A stretch of DNA of 64,000 nucleotides from Odiellus spinosus. Lineage: Eukaryota; Arthropoda; Arachnida; Opiliones; Phalangiidae. The translations under genes were made by a program, and so were the position numbers. Each line of letters opens with the position of its first letter. Within the stretch, counting starts at the first letter, position 1. Location of the stretch: NCBI GenBank assembly GCA_963920705.1, contig OY987228.1, positions 2,558,159-2,622,158 on the forward strand, in the 5' to 3' direction. The notes below the pieces were generated by a model. The model was given only the letters and a program-made list of their open reading frames with translations, made no database searches and was not told the origin of the DNA. Of the stretch, positions 44,063-55,006 are shown in pieces.

Positions 44063-44577
44063 TGTAACAGTCTGACCCCACACCCCTTTTTTTTTTTTTT
44101 TTTTTTTTTTTCACTCTTCTCGATCGTCTGCTCTCAAAAAAACTTTGCATATATTTTTATTATTTATATTGTCAAATTTTCTTATGTCCGGTCAAGGTCA
44201 GGACAGACAGAGTTTTTACGCGGTATTAGTTTTTTAGCGGGGGGGATAAAACCAGCCCCTCGCCCGACAAAAGGAGAGAACTCTCTCATCATTCAGTCGG
44301 GCAACTTCGTATTTTTTGTTTTATCCGCAAAAGTAATTCCTGTCGCGAGTACTTTTATAGAACGCGTTGGAAACTACTGACTGTCAATCAATGGATAATT
44401 TGGTAATAAATCCTTTTCTTATTTAATAATCGAACTGTTGTCTTTATTTATTGTTTTCCGGTGAATTTTAATTCTTCGGCACGTATCGAACCCCTATTTT
44501 AGTTTTCATTTTCTTTTCTAATTTTAGCGGACAATTTATTGGCCTGTATTATTAGCTTAACTACTTAGTCTGTTACA
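44063..44577 (+). repeat. gypsy-1 3' LTR
   Basis: 515 bp matching the 5' LTR; ends GTTACA before the AGTT duplication. Confidence 0.95.
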
Positions 44578-47131
44578 AGTTTTTTCTCGTTTCGCGCTAA
44601 CACTATTAAATCGTCCACGTATACCAGGATGATTGTTTTTCTCGGACGATAATACACGCAATTTGTTCAAATTAATTTGGTGTATCCTAGGTTTTTGAAA
44701 GTCTTATCTAATTCATTAAACCAGTTTCTCCCGCTTTGGGGTAGTCCGTATAGCGATTTCTTTAGTTTTAAACAGTGCGTCGATGGGATGTGCGAAGAGA
44801 AACCTGGTATCGGTTTCATATAAACTGTATTGTCCAAATCTCCATAAAGATACGCGTTTTTAACATCTAGGTGACAATGTAACCATCCTAATGTTACTAC
44901 AAAGATAGCGATGAATAAACGAACCAGAGAAAAGTTTACTACTGGTGAGAAAACTTCGTCGTAATCGATCCCGGGTACTTGATTAAACCCTTGAGCAACC
45001 AGTCTTGCCCTATAACGTATGATCTGATTCTCGTTATTCATTTTGATGGTGTAAACCCAACGACATCCGACTATTTTCTTAGAAGTTGGTTTTCTTACTT
45101 TTTCCATTACTTTTCTCTCGGATAGAGTTCGTATTTCGTCATTCATCGCTTCTTGCCAGTATTGTTTTTCTGGTGATTTTATGGCTTCTTCATAAGTCCT
45201 TGGTATAATAATTTCGGTATTATGAACTTCCACGTGTTCTTCCTCTGATTCTAATTCGAGCTGTTCAGCCTCTTCTGGTTCGTTTGTGGTAAGTTCTGCT
45301 TTCGCCAATTTCTTTGAGAAACTAAAAAGTTCGATGTCATGATTGAGGTTTTTCTTCCGGAAATGTTCTTCAAGTTTCTTCTTTGATCGTTTACGTTTCC
45401 CCTTTGGATTGCGATAATAAACGTCGATTTCGCCCGCGCTTTCGCCCTTCTGCCGCGTAACTATTTCCTTTGACCAACCCGCTGGTAAACCAGATTTAAT
45501 GATTAGTGTTTTACCGGGTTGTTTCTTCGCCTCGTTGATTTCCCTTTCGGGGTTGATTTCTTGGGGTTCTTCACTCTGAATGGAACTTTCATCGTCCGTT
45601 TTGTGTATGTCTCCCTTCTGCTGTATGGTAGTTTCTTCGTCTGAATCGTCTTCAGTAGCGGGCCAAAGTGTGATGCTACTATTTTGTTTTTCCACTCCGA
45701 ATTTGTGTTCGTCGAAGATGACGTGTTGGGATTGTGTGACTCGTGATTCTTCCGGAAACCAGATTCTGTATCCCTTTGTTCCGATCGCGTAACCGACTAA
45801 AATTCCTCGCTTCGCTCGTGGCTGTAATTTGTGTCTTCGTTGCAGTTTATGAATGTGTACGAATGAGACACAACCAATCCTCTTCAGATGTCGAGCGCTT
45901 GGTTTATTTCCAGTCCAATGTTCTAGAGGAACTTTGTTTCCCAACTGAGAATGTTTTACTCGGTTCTTAAGGTATGCCGCGGTCATTACTAATTCGGCCC
46001 ATAAAGATATTGGTAATTTTGATTCTTCTAGATACGTTCGTACCATATCGACGAGAGTTCTGTTGATTCTTTCGGCAACTCCGTTCATTGCTGGAGAATA
46101 GACGTTAGTTCTTTCATGTTTGATTCCTGATTGGCGACAGATATCTTCAAATTTACGTGAGCAGTATTCCATACCATTGTCAGTTCGTATTGTTTTAATC
46201 CTTCGGCCAGTTTCATTTTCCACTTGCTTCTTGTACATTTGAAAATATTTAATGACTTCGTCTTTGGTTGCCATAACGTAAATTCTGATATATCGGCTGT
46301 AATCGTCCGTAAATGATACGTAATAACGTGCTCCCCCTATCGCAGTGATGGGAGCGGGACCCCATACGTCTGAATGAACCAGTTCGAGAATATTCTTACT
46401 GCGTATACTTCCTAGTTGTTTATGCGAATGAGCCGTGCTTTTACTGATTTTGCACGGATTACACGTGTCCAAATGTCCTCTTAAATTTTCAAGACCTAGT
46501 AGAAATTCATTTCGAGCCATGTATTTGAGATCCGCTTCGTTGATGTGTCCTAGACGACGGTGCCACATCTCAATCTGTTGTTCTTCACTTACGTGTGAAG
46601 TTGGTTTGATTTTCTTTGGTTCCTCCTTTCTGGTGTCTTCGTCTTCTGATTCATCCTCGGGCTTGAATACTTCTGCTTCAAACGTGTAAAAGTTATTTTT
46701 CAACTTCGCTTCTAATAAGACCCATTTGTGTCGTGGTGGAGGAAGATAGACGGTTAATTGTTGATTCTCAAATACACCTCTGTGGCCGGTGATATCCATT
46801 AATCTGGTTGAAATCAAATTCTTTCCCATGTCAGGTGCGTGAATAACTCCCGTTAGACAAATTTCCACCTCTTTCCCACGGGTATTTAGTCGTATCCAGA
46901 TATTACCTCTGCCGATAACTTTTGATTTTCCTTCGCCAAGGATTATATTTGATTTCGATGCCGTATATGTGTGAAACCATTCTCTTTTATTGCATACGTG
47001 ATGTGTTGCTCCTGAATCTATTATCCACTCGTTATCTGCCATATTAGTATAACAAGTTGTCGCCAAAAAATTGCTTCGGGTCTTATTTTTCTCTTCCCGT
47101 TTAAATTTTCTAGGGGCTCGACAGTCCTGCT
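44578..47131 (-). pseudogene. pol: copia-2 Pol: protease, integrase, MBD-like domain, RT start
   Basis: Open from about 47131 to 44667 on the minus strand. Protease WIIDSGATHHVC; integrase zinc motif (MWHRRLGHINEAD ... CNPCKISKST), catalytic blocks HSDVWGPAP and IRTDNGMEY plus the Glu region NVYSPAMNGVAERINRT; an acidic spacer; an MBD-like domain (45361-45495); RT from YEEAIKSPEKQYWQEAMNDE through WVYTIK and LDVKNAYLYGDL. A single TGA at 44664-44666 precedes VYYRPRKTIILVYVDDL. The RT then continues beyond gypsy-1 at 36389. Upstream it joins Gag across the MITE at 47132-47769. Confidence 0.9.
45361..45495 (-). CDS. MBD-like domain of copia-2 (between integrase and RT)
   Basis: Reads GLPAGWSKEIVTRQKGESAG, then EIDVYYRNPKGKRKRS and a KLEEHF end: the closest match here to vertebrate MBDs, with the L-P-x-G-W start, R-x-K-G-x-S-A-G, DVYY, N-P-x-G-K and R-S all in register with MeCP2. 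Equivalents of R111, D121, Y123 and R133 are present. It lies at the integrase C-terminus within the polyprotein. Confidence 0.8.
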
Positions 47132-47700
47132 GGGACAAATTGAAGAATAGGTCCCGGTAGCCAAAATTAAAAATAAAATACTTTTTCTAAAAGAGAAAAA
47201 TGCGAGAAAAATTATGGTGTAAAAATTATTTGGGGCCGACAATTATTAACGAAGATATGGACGTTTCAATTTCCCCGTGTTGCGCCATCGTGGTGCAAGG
47301 GAGGAAACGGCGGTAGACAGAGGGATACGGCTAGGAGAAAGGGGAGGGGGGTTTGACGGTGAAGGTTGGTGGTCGAAGCTTACTTTAAAGGGTAGGTGAC
47401 TTGAAATTTGAAATTAGAAAATGTTTTTTGTTTTTTTTCCAAAAAAAAATATTTTTAGGTTAGGCTAGGTTAGGTTAGGTTAGGTTTGGTTAGGTTATTC
47501 CAAAAATTTGTCTCCTTTCCTTTAAAATAATCCTTCGTTATTTTTACGAACCTTGGCGGTATCCCTCTAATCTACCGCCGTTTCCTCCCTTGAACCGCGA
47601 TGGCGCAAAACGGGAAAATGGCAAATTTGAAACGTACATATCTTTGTTGATAATTGTCGGCCCCAAATAATTTTGACACCATAATTATTCTCGCATTTTT

Positions 47701-47742
<42 letters not shown>

Positions 47743-47769
47743 TACCGGGACCTATTCTTCAAAACTCCC
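47132..47769. mobile_element. Long-TIR MITE inserted in copia-2 gag zinc knuckle
   Basis: About 638 bp. Ends are inverted (TTGAAGAATAGGTCCCGGTA and complement) and the inverted similarity runs roughly 200 bp inward, including GGAAACGGCGGTAGA. Flanks GTCCTGCTG and GTCTGCTG look like an 8-9-bp target duplication, fitting Mutator- or hAT-like mobilisation. It has A-rich and T-rich tracts (A37 near 47707) and a TTAGG array in the centre. It cuts the CCHC knuckle of copia-2 Gag after its third ligand. Confidence 0.8.
47455..47496. repeat. Interstitial (TTAGG)n array
   Basis: Eight consecutive 5-bp units: TTAGG six times, with one CTAGG and one TTTGG variant, in the loop of the long-TIR MITE. TTAGG is the ancestral arthropod telomere repeat. 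Confidence 0.85.
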
Positions 47770-48528
47770 GTCTGCTGCTCTATGACCTCTTTTTCCACAA
47801 TTATAACAATCACCCGTAAATGATTTAGCTTGCCTCTCTTTACTTAGTTCCACCGCTTTCTTATTCTCTGATTTACGTTCAAAACGTTTCGATTGCGTTG
47901 CTAATGCGTTGATTGAATCTGGTTGTTTCTCTCTCTCGACTTGCCGATTATACTCCGCTAATAATGTCTTCTTAACTAAGTCTGGTTTAAATTCTGCGTC
48001 ACTCATCTGATACATATGTTGCACCAATGCTTGATAACTTTCAGGTAGAGATCCTATTAATTGAAAAGATATGTGTCTCTCTGGAACTATTTCTCCGGCG
48101 TTACGTAGTTGATTGCAGACTTGTGATATTCTTCCAAAGAAACCGCTCATTGATTCGTTTGACTGATACGTGATTGAATAAAATTGCTTGTGTAAATCAG
48201 CTACTCTGGCGCGTGAAGAAGGTTCATATGTTTCTCGAAGATGTTCCCATAATTCGGTTGGAGTATTTAAATTTTCTGTGATGTTACGAATATCGTCACC
48301 CAAACTCATGGCTATGATTGCAAAAGCTCTTTGTTCTCTTGCCTCAAACTTTGCTAATACTTCAGGAGTTGACTTATCTGGATCTGGTGCCAATTCTTCA
48401 CTAGTCACGATTTTCCATAATGAACGCTCCCGCAAAAGTTGCTGCATAATAAATTTCCAGTCCTGATAATTTGTGCCATCGAGTTTAGCGACATGTCCGA
48501 GCGTGAATAAAGACGTGCCTTCTGCCAT
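47770..48528 (-). pseudogene. gag: copia-2 Gag (C-terminus cut by MITE)
   Basis: Starts MAEGTSLFTLGHVAKLDGTN, the usual copia Gag opening that leads to NYQDWKFIMQQLL; then the helical UBN2-type Gag domain (LWEHLRETYEPSS, LHKQFYSITY, LIGSLPESYQALVQ) and a CCHC knuckle beginning CYNCGKRGHRAAD, whose last Cys lies on the far side of the MITE (DCRAPRKF near 47120). The frame of Gag and Pol agrees once the MITE is disregarded, as in copia single polyproteins. Confidence 0.9.
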
Positions 48529-48566
48529 TGTGAAGCGTTAAGCCTTGCCGCCTCAGTCAACCACGC

Positions 48567-48578
48567 ACTTTGCTACCA
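48567..48578 (-). other. copia-2 primer-binding site
   Basis: On the minus strand TGGTAGCAAAG directly follows the 5' LTR (one base pair spacer TG), complementary to the 3' end of initiator-Met tRNA with one mismatch. Copia-type elements commonly prime from iMet tRNA. Confidence 0.6.
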
Positions 48579-48580
48579 CA

Positions 48581-48876
48581 TGTTATGATTTTAAAATAAT
48601 AAGGTTTTTATTTTTATTGCTTGGTTAATTTATTTGGGTTAGAATATAACTGATTATAATTACACTAATGATTTAAATTTAAACTTTCATTGAGGGAGAG
48701 AAGGTAGCCCATGATCCTTACTGGATGACTATCATAACTCAACTGATTAAAACTTTCTCTAAACTAGCAGACGATACCTCTGTTATGCATATGTAGGTGA
48801 TGACGTCATTTGTGACTACCGCCACCTATTTGATTTTTAATGGCAAAGCTCATGGGTCATAATTTGAAATCCTACA
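48581..48876 (-). repeat. copia-2 5' LTR
   Basis: 296 bp, TG...CA, followed by ATTTT (48877-48881), the same 5 bp that precedes the other LTR. Confidence 0.95.
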
Positions 48877-49190
48877 ATTTTGACGTCACAGATCGGTCGA
48901 GAATTCGCTTGAGAGTGGTCGAGCGAATCTCCCAGTGAAACACGACTCAATTATAAGAGCGACTCTCAAGGCAAGCTTTTCGCGGCAAGCCATGGCTGAT
49001 TCGAATCATGTTGTGTTCGAGAAACTTTTTGTTAACGAAGATGGTTCATTTTTACGAAATAATAAATAACCCTTGAATAAATTATTTTAAACAAATTATT
49101 TTAAACGATAAGCCTATGCGTAAAGGACTTCATTTTCGGAGTAGGAATGAACAACATCCTCAATATAACCCTTTATTTTAGGCCTTTTTA

Positions 49191-49310
49191 CTATCCTGTT
49201 GTTTGCTGTAAAAGATTAGCTACAATTTCCTCGTCGGAACTATCCGAAGACGATTCCAAAAATAAATACGCAGCCCGAATTTTGCTATTCCTATCTAGTT
49301 CCGCCATTTT
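49191..49310 (-). pseudogene. Harbinger-like N-terminal fragment
   Basis: Short frame MAELDRNSKIRAAYLFLESS followed by acidic DSSDEEIVANLL, stop at 49191. Acidic Ser/Asp starts of this type open many PIF/Harbinger nuclease proteins, and the frame lies inside the TTA-flanked element. No nuclease core is present. The weak family call rests on context. Confidence 0.4.
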
Positions 49311-49566
49311 TAATCGGAGCCCTCTCGGAGCTTCCCAGTACGTGGAAATCGCTATAAAAAAAATCACGAAAACCGCTCGAGATCCGTTGATCTGTCGAAT
49401 ATCTCGGAGCGATATTTTTGCTCTCAGAGCGCTCTCCGCGAGAGCAAAATCGCCAGTGGAACACGCGGATCTCGCCACGAGCCACTCTAAAGTCACCAGT
49501 GGAACACGAAATCTCATCGTGAGCGCTCTCGGAGCGCTCGAAACGTCCCAGTGGAATTCGCCATTA

Positions 49567-50535
49567 GAAAATATTTTTTAAAGTTTTATATCCTAAACAT
49601 GTATTTGAATTTTTCTACCATTGCCAAGAAGCCAATCAGAACCAAGGACTCATCCCCCCGACTTACTAAGTTAAAAAGTAGAGCCCCTAAAATAGCGACA
49701 TCTAGGTGATAACGTAGAGACTAGAGATCTTCGTTTAAATTTTGGATTTGATTTTTATGAAAATTAGGTTTATGAAAGATTGTAGGCATCATTATCATCC
49801 AAAGCTCGTTAATAGCGAAGCTTATAGTTTTTAAAACGTAGCTGCTGCTTCTATTGGAGAAAATTAGTAAACAATTCTATTTCAAATCTTCAATTTAAAC
49901 CAAGATCTTTATATTATCACCTAGGTTTCGCTAGGAGCTCTACGATCTAACTTCGATAGAGTCTCCTCTCATTGGCTCTTAGCTCTGATTGGTCCTTTGG
50001 CAACAGTGAAAAATTCAAACACATAGCTAAGCCTAATTAAGTTTTAAATAATTAATTCTCATCGAAATAATTTTTTAAAATATGTGAAAAAATTCAGCAG
50101 GATATATTTAAATGCAAGGATTCAGGTAAAAAATTAAAATGGGTATGGAATTTTCACCTAATAATCTTCCTTTAAGGGATATTTTATAAATATTATATTA
50201 CCCTTGCGTTGTAATTAACGTTGATCTCCTTTCCTCCGAAGTGACGAGATGATTTTTTTCTTACTTAAATAATTACAACTTTACTCTAAGCGTTTACTCA
50301 ATCTTTTATTTATAAATTCTCGTTGAGAACGCGATCTATCTGTTTTGAAATACATTACCAATTTGTTTTCTTATCTCTACAACATCTCTTTTTATGCAAA
50401 GAAAAAGGGGTGGAGATTTGCAACAGGGAGTCCAGCTGGAATATTCTATAAATTTGCATGGAAGGAGCGCTACCTATTTGGTGACATGACCTTCCAGCTG
50501 GACACCTGTTGCATCTAATCAAGTGTTAAAAATTT
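49567..50535. other. Non-coding stretch
   Basis: No gene seen. One imperfect 21-bp inverted repeat at 50419-50512 (GCAACAGGGAGTCCAGCTGG and complement) around a 50-nt loop. Confidence 0.5.
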
Positions 50536-50727
50536 CCCTAACCATGTTTCGTAATTTTAGGGTGATATGTTTTAAGTTAAAAATTAATCATCAGTGTAAT
50601 TTGGTAGCGTGTGCAAATCTTTACCACGTACAATTTGGTGCTTTAACCATTTTCAAAAAGCTATACATAGGTATTTAACTATAATGAGAGTAGATTAGTG
50701 CTAATCTACTCTCATTATAGTTAAATA

Positions 50728-50788
<61 letters not shown>

Positions 50789-50924
50789 AAAACGGCAGGA
50801 AAACATCTCGCGCAAAATTTAACAACTTACGCGAGTTAATGGTTGAAACACCAATGGTAAAGCTTTGATGCTTAATTTTTAACTTAAAAACTTATCATTC
50901 TAAAATTACGAAACCTGGTTAGGG
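50536..50924. mobile_element. Palindromic MITE family C, second copy
   Basis: CCCTAACCATGTTTCGTAAT at the left and the complement ending ACGAAACCTGGTTAGGG at the right; central hairpin ACTATAATGAGAGTAGATTA. A (TA)n run at about 50731-50783 has expanded in the right arm. Related to 33615-33976. Confidence 0.85.
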
Positions 50925-50984
50925 AGATACAATAAACTAAATTACAACGCGTATATTTTAATTGTGGCTTTTAAAAATCATTAT

Positions 50985-51845
50985 TAAACCCAATTTCATT
51001 ATCCCCTGGCCTTATTACACCCAATTTCTTAACTCCCTCACCTCCTTAAACCCAATTTAATTATTCCCTGACAATATTAAACCCAATTTCATTATTCCCT
51101 GACCTTATTACACCCAATTTCTTAATTCCCTCACCTTCTTCAACCCAATTTCATTATTCCCTGACATTATTAAACCCAATTTCGTTATCCCCTGACCTTG
51201 TTACACCCAATTTCTTAATTCCCTCACCTTCTTAAACCCAATTTCATTATTCCCTGACAATATTAAACCCTATTTCATTATTCCCTAACCTTATTACACC
51301 CAATTTATTAATTTCCTCACCTTCTTAAACCCAATTTCATTATTCCCTGACAATATTAAACCCAATTTCATTATTCCCTGACCTTATTACACCCAATTTC
51401 TTAATTCCCTCACCTTATTAAACCAATTTCATTATTCCCTGACCTTATTATATACACCCAATTTCTTAATTCCCTCACCTTAAACCCAATTTCATTATTC
51501 CCTGACATTATTAAACCCAATTTCATTATTCCCTGACATTATTAAACCCAATTTCATTATTCCCTGACCTTATTACATCCAATTCCTTAATTGTCTCACC
51601 TTCTTAAACCCAATTTCATTATTCCCTGACACTATTAAACCCAATTTCATTATTCCCTGACCTTATTACACCCAATTTCTGAATTCCCTGACCTTCTTAA
51701 ACCAAATTTCATTATTCCCTGACATTATTAAACCCAATTTCATTATCCCCTGACCTTGTTACACCCAATTTCTTAATTTCCGGAGCTCCTTAAGCCAAAT
51801 TTCTCAATTCCCCGACCTTACTAATATAAGATTTCCTAACCTTAT
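50985..51845. repeat. AT-rich minisatellite, ~30-bp unit
   Basis: About 28 imperfect copies of a 30-31-bp unit (ACCCAATTTCATTATTCCCT + GACCTTATTAA), alternating with a CTTAATTCCCTCACC variant so that a 60- and 90-bp higher-order pattern is visible. Decays into single copies by 51900. Confidence 0.95.
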
Positions 51846-53434
51846 CAAACTTAATTTCTTCATTTCCAGATATTTCAGTTTAACATATTTCCCTGAGCTT
51901 ATTAAAGGGAATAAAAGGTACTTACGCGTGGGTGGTGGGGGTGGCATTCCTCCGTCCGCATGAAACAAAGGGTTCTGAGTCGCTAGCAAGCATTCTGAAA
52001 TTAGAAAAATAAATCCAACATTAAAAATTTATCTTTATAACATGGACTTCAATGGAAAATTAACTTCAACATCATATGATCGTTTCTAAACAAAATGGAC
52101 AATATGACGTCATTCCCCATCGAATGACCCAGGATTGGTTAGATTTTAATAGAATTACGATAAGCCAATTCCGAGAAATTGTAATGTATGAGCAGGCATA
52201 CCATTAATCTCTATAACATGGACTTCAATGGAAAATTTACATATTTTGAAAAATATTTAACTCATCATGTGATCGTTTCTAAAATCGTGATTAAATTTAA
52301 TGATGATTAGGTTTAAATTCAAATTTAAGCCATCCCCTGTTTCGTCGCGTGATTAGAATTTAGTACTTTTTGATTATTTAACTTATTTTTCAGGTACATT
52401 ATTTTTAATTTATATATTTTTTGTCTATTTTAAATCAGTTTTAAATCGACTTAAAATTGTTTAATTTTATAATGATTAGGTTTATATTGTAGTTAAAGAT
52501 CTAGTCCGTCTCGTCACGTGTTAACATTCCCCCTAATTTAACCTATTTTAGTCTATTTGAATTTTTGAACAAAACTCCAAAACACTATTTAGTCATGTTT
52601 AAAAATGAATATTGACCAAAATAGGTTAAATTAGGGGGAATGATAATGCACGACGAGACAGACGAGATCTTAAACTACAATTTAAATCTAATCATTATAA
52701 AAATTAATCAAAATTAAGTCGATTTAAAACTGATTTAAAATTGATAAAAATTCCTGAATTAAGGAACGCACCTGATAAATAAAATATATCAAAATGGACT
52801 AAATTAGTGAGGAATCTAAGTGCATGAGGAGACAGAGGAGAAATTAAACTACAAACTAAACCTAATCATCAATATTAAACGCTTTCATAGTTAATGAAAA
52901 TTTATATCTCCGTCATTCTGCCTAATATCATTTTTTTATTTAACTATAAAAGAGTTTAATTTTAATTAAATTTAATGACTAGTTTTAGATTGTAGATAAA
53001 GATCTCGTCCGTCTCGTCGTACGTTAACATTTCCCCTATTTTGGCCTATTTGAATTTTTGAAAGCAACTCCAAACCACTATGACGTAGACATACAAATTT
53101 AGTCACATTTAAAAATGAATATAGACCAAAATAGGTCAAATTAGGGAGGATGTGAACGCGCGACGAGACAGACGAGATCTTAAACTACAATTTAAACCTA
53201 ATGATTTAAAATCGACTAAAGATCTGAATTAAGAAAGCTCGTACCAGATAAACTAAGTTAAATAATCAAAATGGACAGAATTATTGAGGAATCTAATGAC
53301 ACGATAAGACAGCGAACTTAAACTACAATTTGAAACTAATTATCATTAAATTTAATCAAAATTAAACGCTTTCATAGTTAATGAAAAATTGATATCTCCG
53401 TCATATTGTCTAATATTTCTTTCATTAACTATAA

Positions 53435-53890
53435 TAGGGTTGGCACAGGTTTTTCAGATTCAAATTCCCTGACTAATACTACACAATTTTTAACCTTTTA
53501 TTTGTATCTTTGTTCTAATCTATACAACTGTCACGGTCAGCTGAGAATCTTTTCCGCGTATAATGATTGGATTTCCCTGGCTTCTTGAAATATCTTAAAA
53601 TTCCCTAACTGTTGCGTATGTTCGTTCCAATTGATTTCCACATAATTAGTATACAAACAGGGGGTATTATTTATTTAGTTAAAAGAGTTACATTTGAGAT
53701 ACTGATAGATGCTATTCCCATAGTCCAGGATCCGAATTCCGAATTCCCTTCTACCTTCTTCTTGCCTCATGGTTTACCATGATTGCACCTGCCATCTATC
53801 TGTGGTTCTTTGTACAAATCTTATCCTAGCAGACGACACAACACTAACTTTTTAAAATATCTTAAAATTCCCTGACCTATGGCAACCCTG
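53435..53890. mobile_element. hAT-like MITE in the palindromic field
   Basis: Ends TAGGGTTGGCACAGG and CCTATGGCAACCCTG are near inverted; TATAA flanks both sides, and joining the flanks restores the surrounding repeat. Interior words ATTCCCTGAC are shared with the MITE at 56596-57002. Confidence 0.65.
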
Positions 53891-54780
53891 TATAAAAAGA
53901 GTTTAATTTTGATTAAATTTAATGATGATTAGGTTTCAATTGTAGTTTAAGTTTTCTGTCTAGTCGCGTGATTAGATTCCTCAAGAATTTAGTCCTTTTT
54001 GATTATTTCACTTAGATTATTCAGCAAGCTCTTAATTCAGGAATTTTTGCCATTTTAAATCAGTTTTAAGTCGACTTAATTTTGATTAATTTTTATAATG
54101 ATTGTTTAAATTGTAGCGTAAGATCTCGTCTGTCTCGGCTTGCAGTGACATCCCCACGTAATTTGACCTATTTTAATTTTTGAACACATCTAACATATAT
54201 ATCTCCGTCATACTGTCAAATGGTTTGGAGTTGCGTTCAAAAATTAAAATAGACCAAAACAGGTCAAATTAGGGGGAATGTTAACGCGCGGCGAGACAGA
54301 CGAGATCATAAACTACAATATAAACCTAATGATTATAAAAATTAATCAAAATTAAGTCGATTTAAAACTGATTAAAAATTGACAACAATATTGAATTAAA
54401 AACAATTATGTAGCTGAAAAACTAAGTTAAATAAATTAAAAAGTACTAAATTCTTGAGGAATCCAAACACACGACGATTCGGGGCAGATTGTAAACTACA
54501 ATTTAAAACTAATCATCATTAAAGTTACTCAAATTAAACTCTTTTATAGTTAATGAAAAAAATTATATTAGGCAGTATGACAAAGATATCAATTTTTCAT
54601 TAACTATGAAAGCGTTTAATTTAAATTAAATTTATTTGTGCTTAGCTCTAAATTGTAGTTTAATATCTCCTCTGTCTCGTCATGCACTTAAGATTCCTCA
54701 ATAATTTAGTTAATTTATTATACTTTGTTTATCCGGTAAGTTCCTTAATTCGGATGTTTTTGTCAATTTTAAATCAGTTT

Positions 54781-54956
54781 CAGAGATCGGGGTTTGGACA
54801 AGAAAATTTCTGATTACTTTATCTTTATTCATAACTTAAACTTTTTTGACGAAAGTCTATGATAAATCCAATGTAATCGCGAGTAATTTTACGTTTTTTT
54901 TTTGATTAACTGATTAACTGATAGTTGTGGATTATTTTGTCCAAACCCCGATCTCT
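54781..54956. mobile_element. 176-bp MITE with 9-bp duplication
   Basis: Inverted ends AGAGATCGGGGTTTGGACAA and complement, flanked by AATCAGTTT on both sides (54772-54780 and 54957-54965). A 9-bp duplication fits Mutator-like elements. Confidence 0.85.
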
Positions 54957-55006
54957 AATCAGTTTTAAATCGACTTAATTTTGATTCAATTTAATGATGA
55001 TTAGGT

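Larger units (their letters stand above)
36390..44577 (+). mobile_element. Complete Ty3/gypsy element (gypsy-1) inserted in copia-2 RT
   Basis: Near-identical LTRs 36390-36897 and 44063-44577 (TGTAACAG...GTTACA) and a 4-bp duplication AGTT (36386-36389 and 44578-44581). Order: gag, protease, RT-RNase H, integrase, MBD-like domain, then a third ORF with a zinc knuckle. The few LTR differences imply a recent insertion, although pol has a stop and a frameshift. It lies antiparallel to the copia host. Confidence 0.95.
35170..48876 (-). mobile_element. Complete Ty1/copia element (copia-2), split by gypsy-1 and a MITE
   Basis: LTRs at 35170-35424 (3', as transcribed) and 48581-48876 (5'), each TGTTATGATTTTA...CCTACA on the plus strand, flanked by the 5-bp duplication ATTTT. 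The 5' side has a primer-binding site resembling the tRNA-iMet 3' end, and a purine tract lies beside the 3' LTR. Gag, protease, integrase, MBD-like domain, RT and RNase H follow in copia order. Apart from the two insertions I see only one premature stop (44664-44666), so the element decayed little before being split. Confidence 0.9.
35112..49563. mobile_element. Harbinger-like element split by copia-2
   Basis: Left end (35112 on) TAGCGATTTCCACCGGGACG and right end (to 49563) are inverted copies, sharing GGGACGTTTCGAGCGCTCCG. Both are flanked by TTA (35109-35111, 49564-49566), the TWA-type duplication of PIF/Harbinger elements. Only 58 bp of the left side remain before the copia insertion; the right 0.7 kb (48877-49563) keeps a short minus frame. 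Confidence 0.7.

Noticed and set aside
47455..47496. A true telomere or chromosome end
   Set aside because: Only eight units, inside a MITE inside a retrotransposon, with normal sequence on both sides.
37000..48600. CRISPR, tRNA or rRNA features
   Set aside because: None seen here or elsewhere in the window; the tandem repeats have no unique spacers, and no cloverleaf was recognised by eye.
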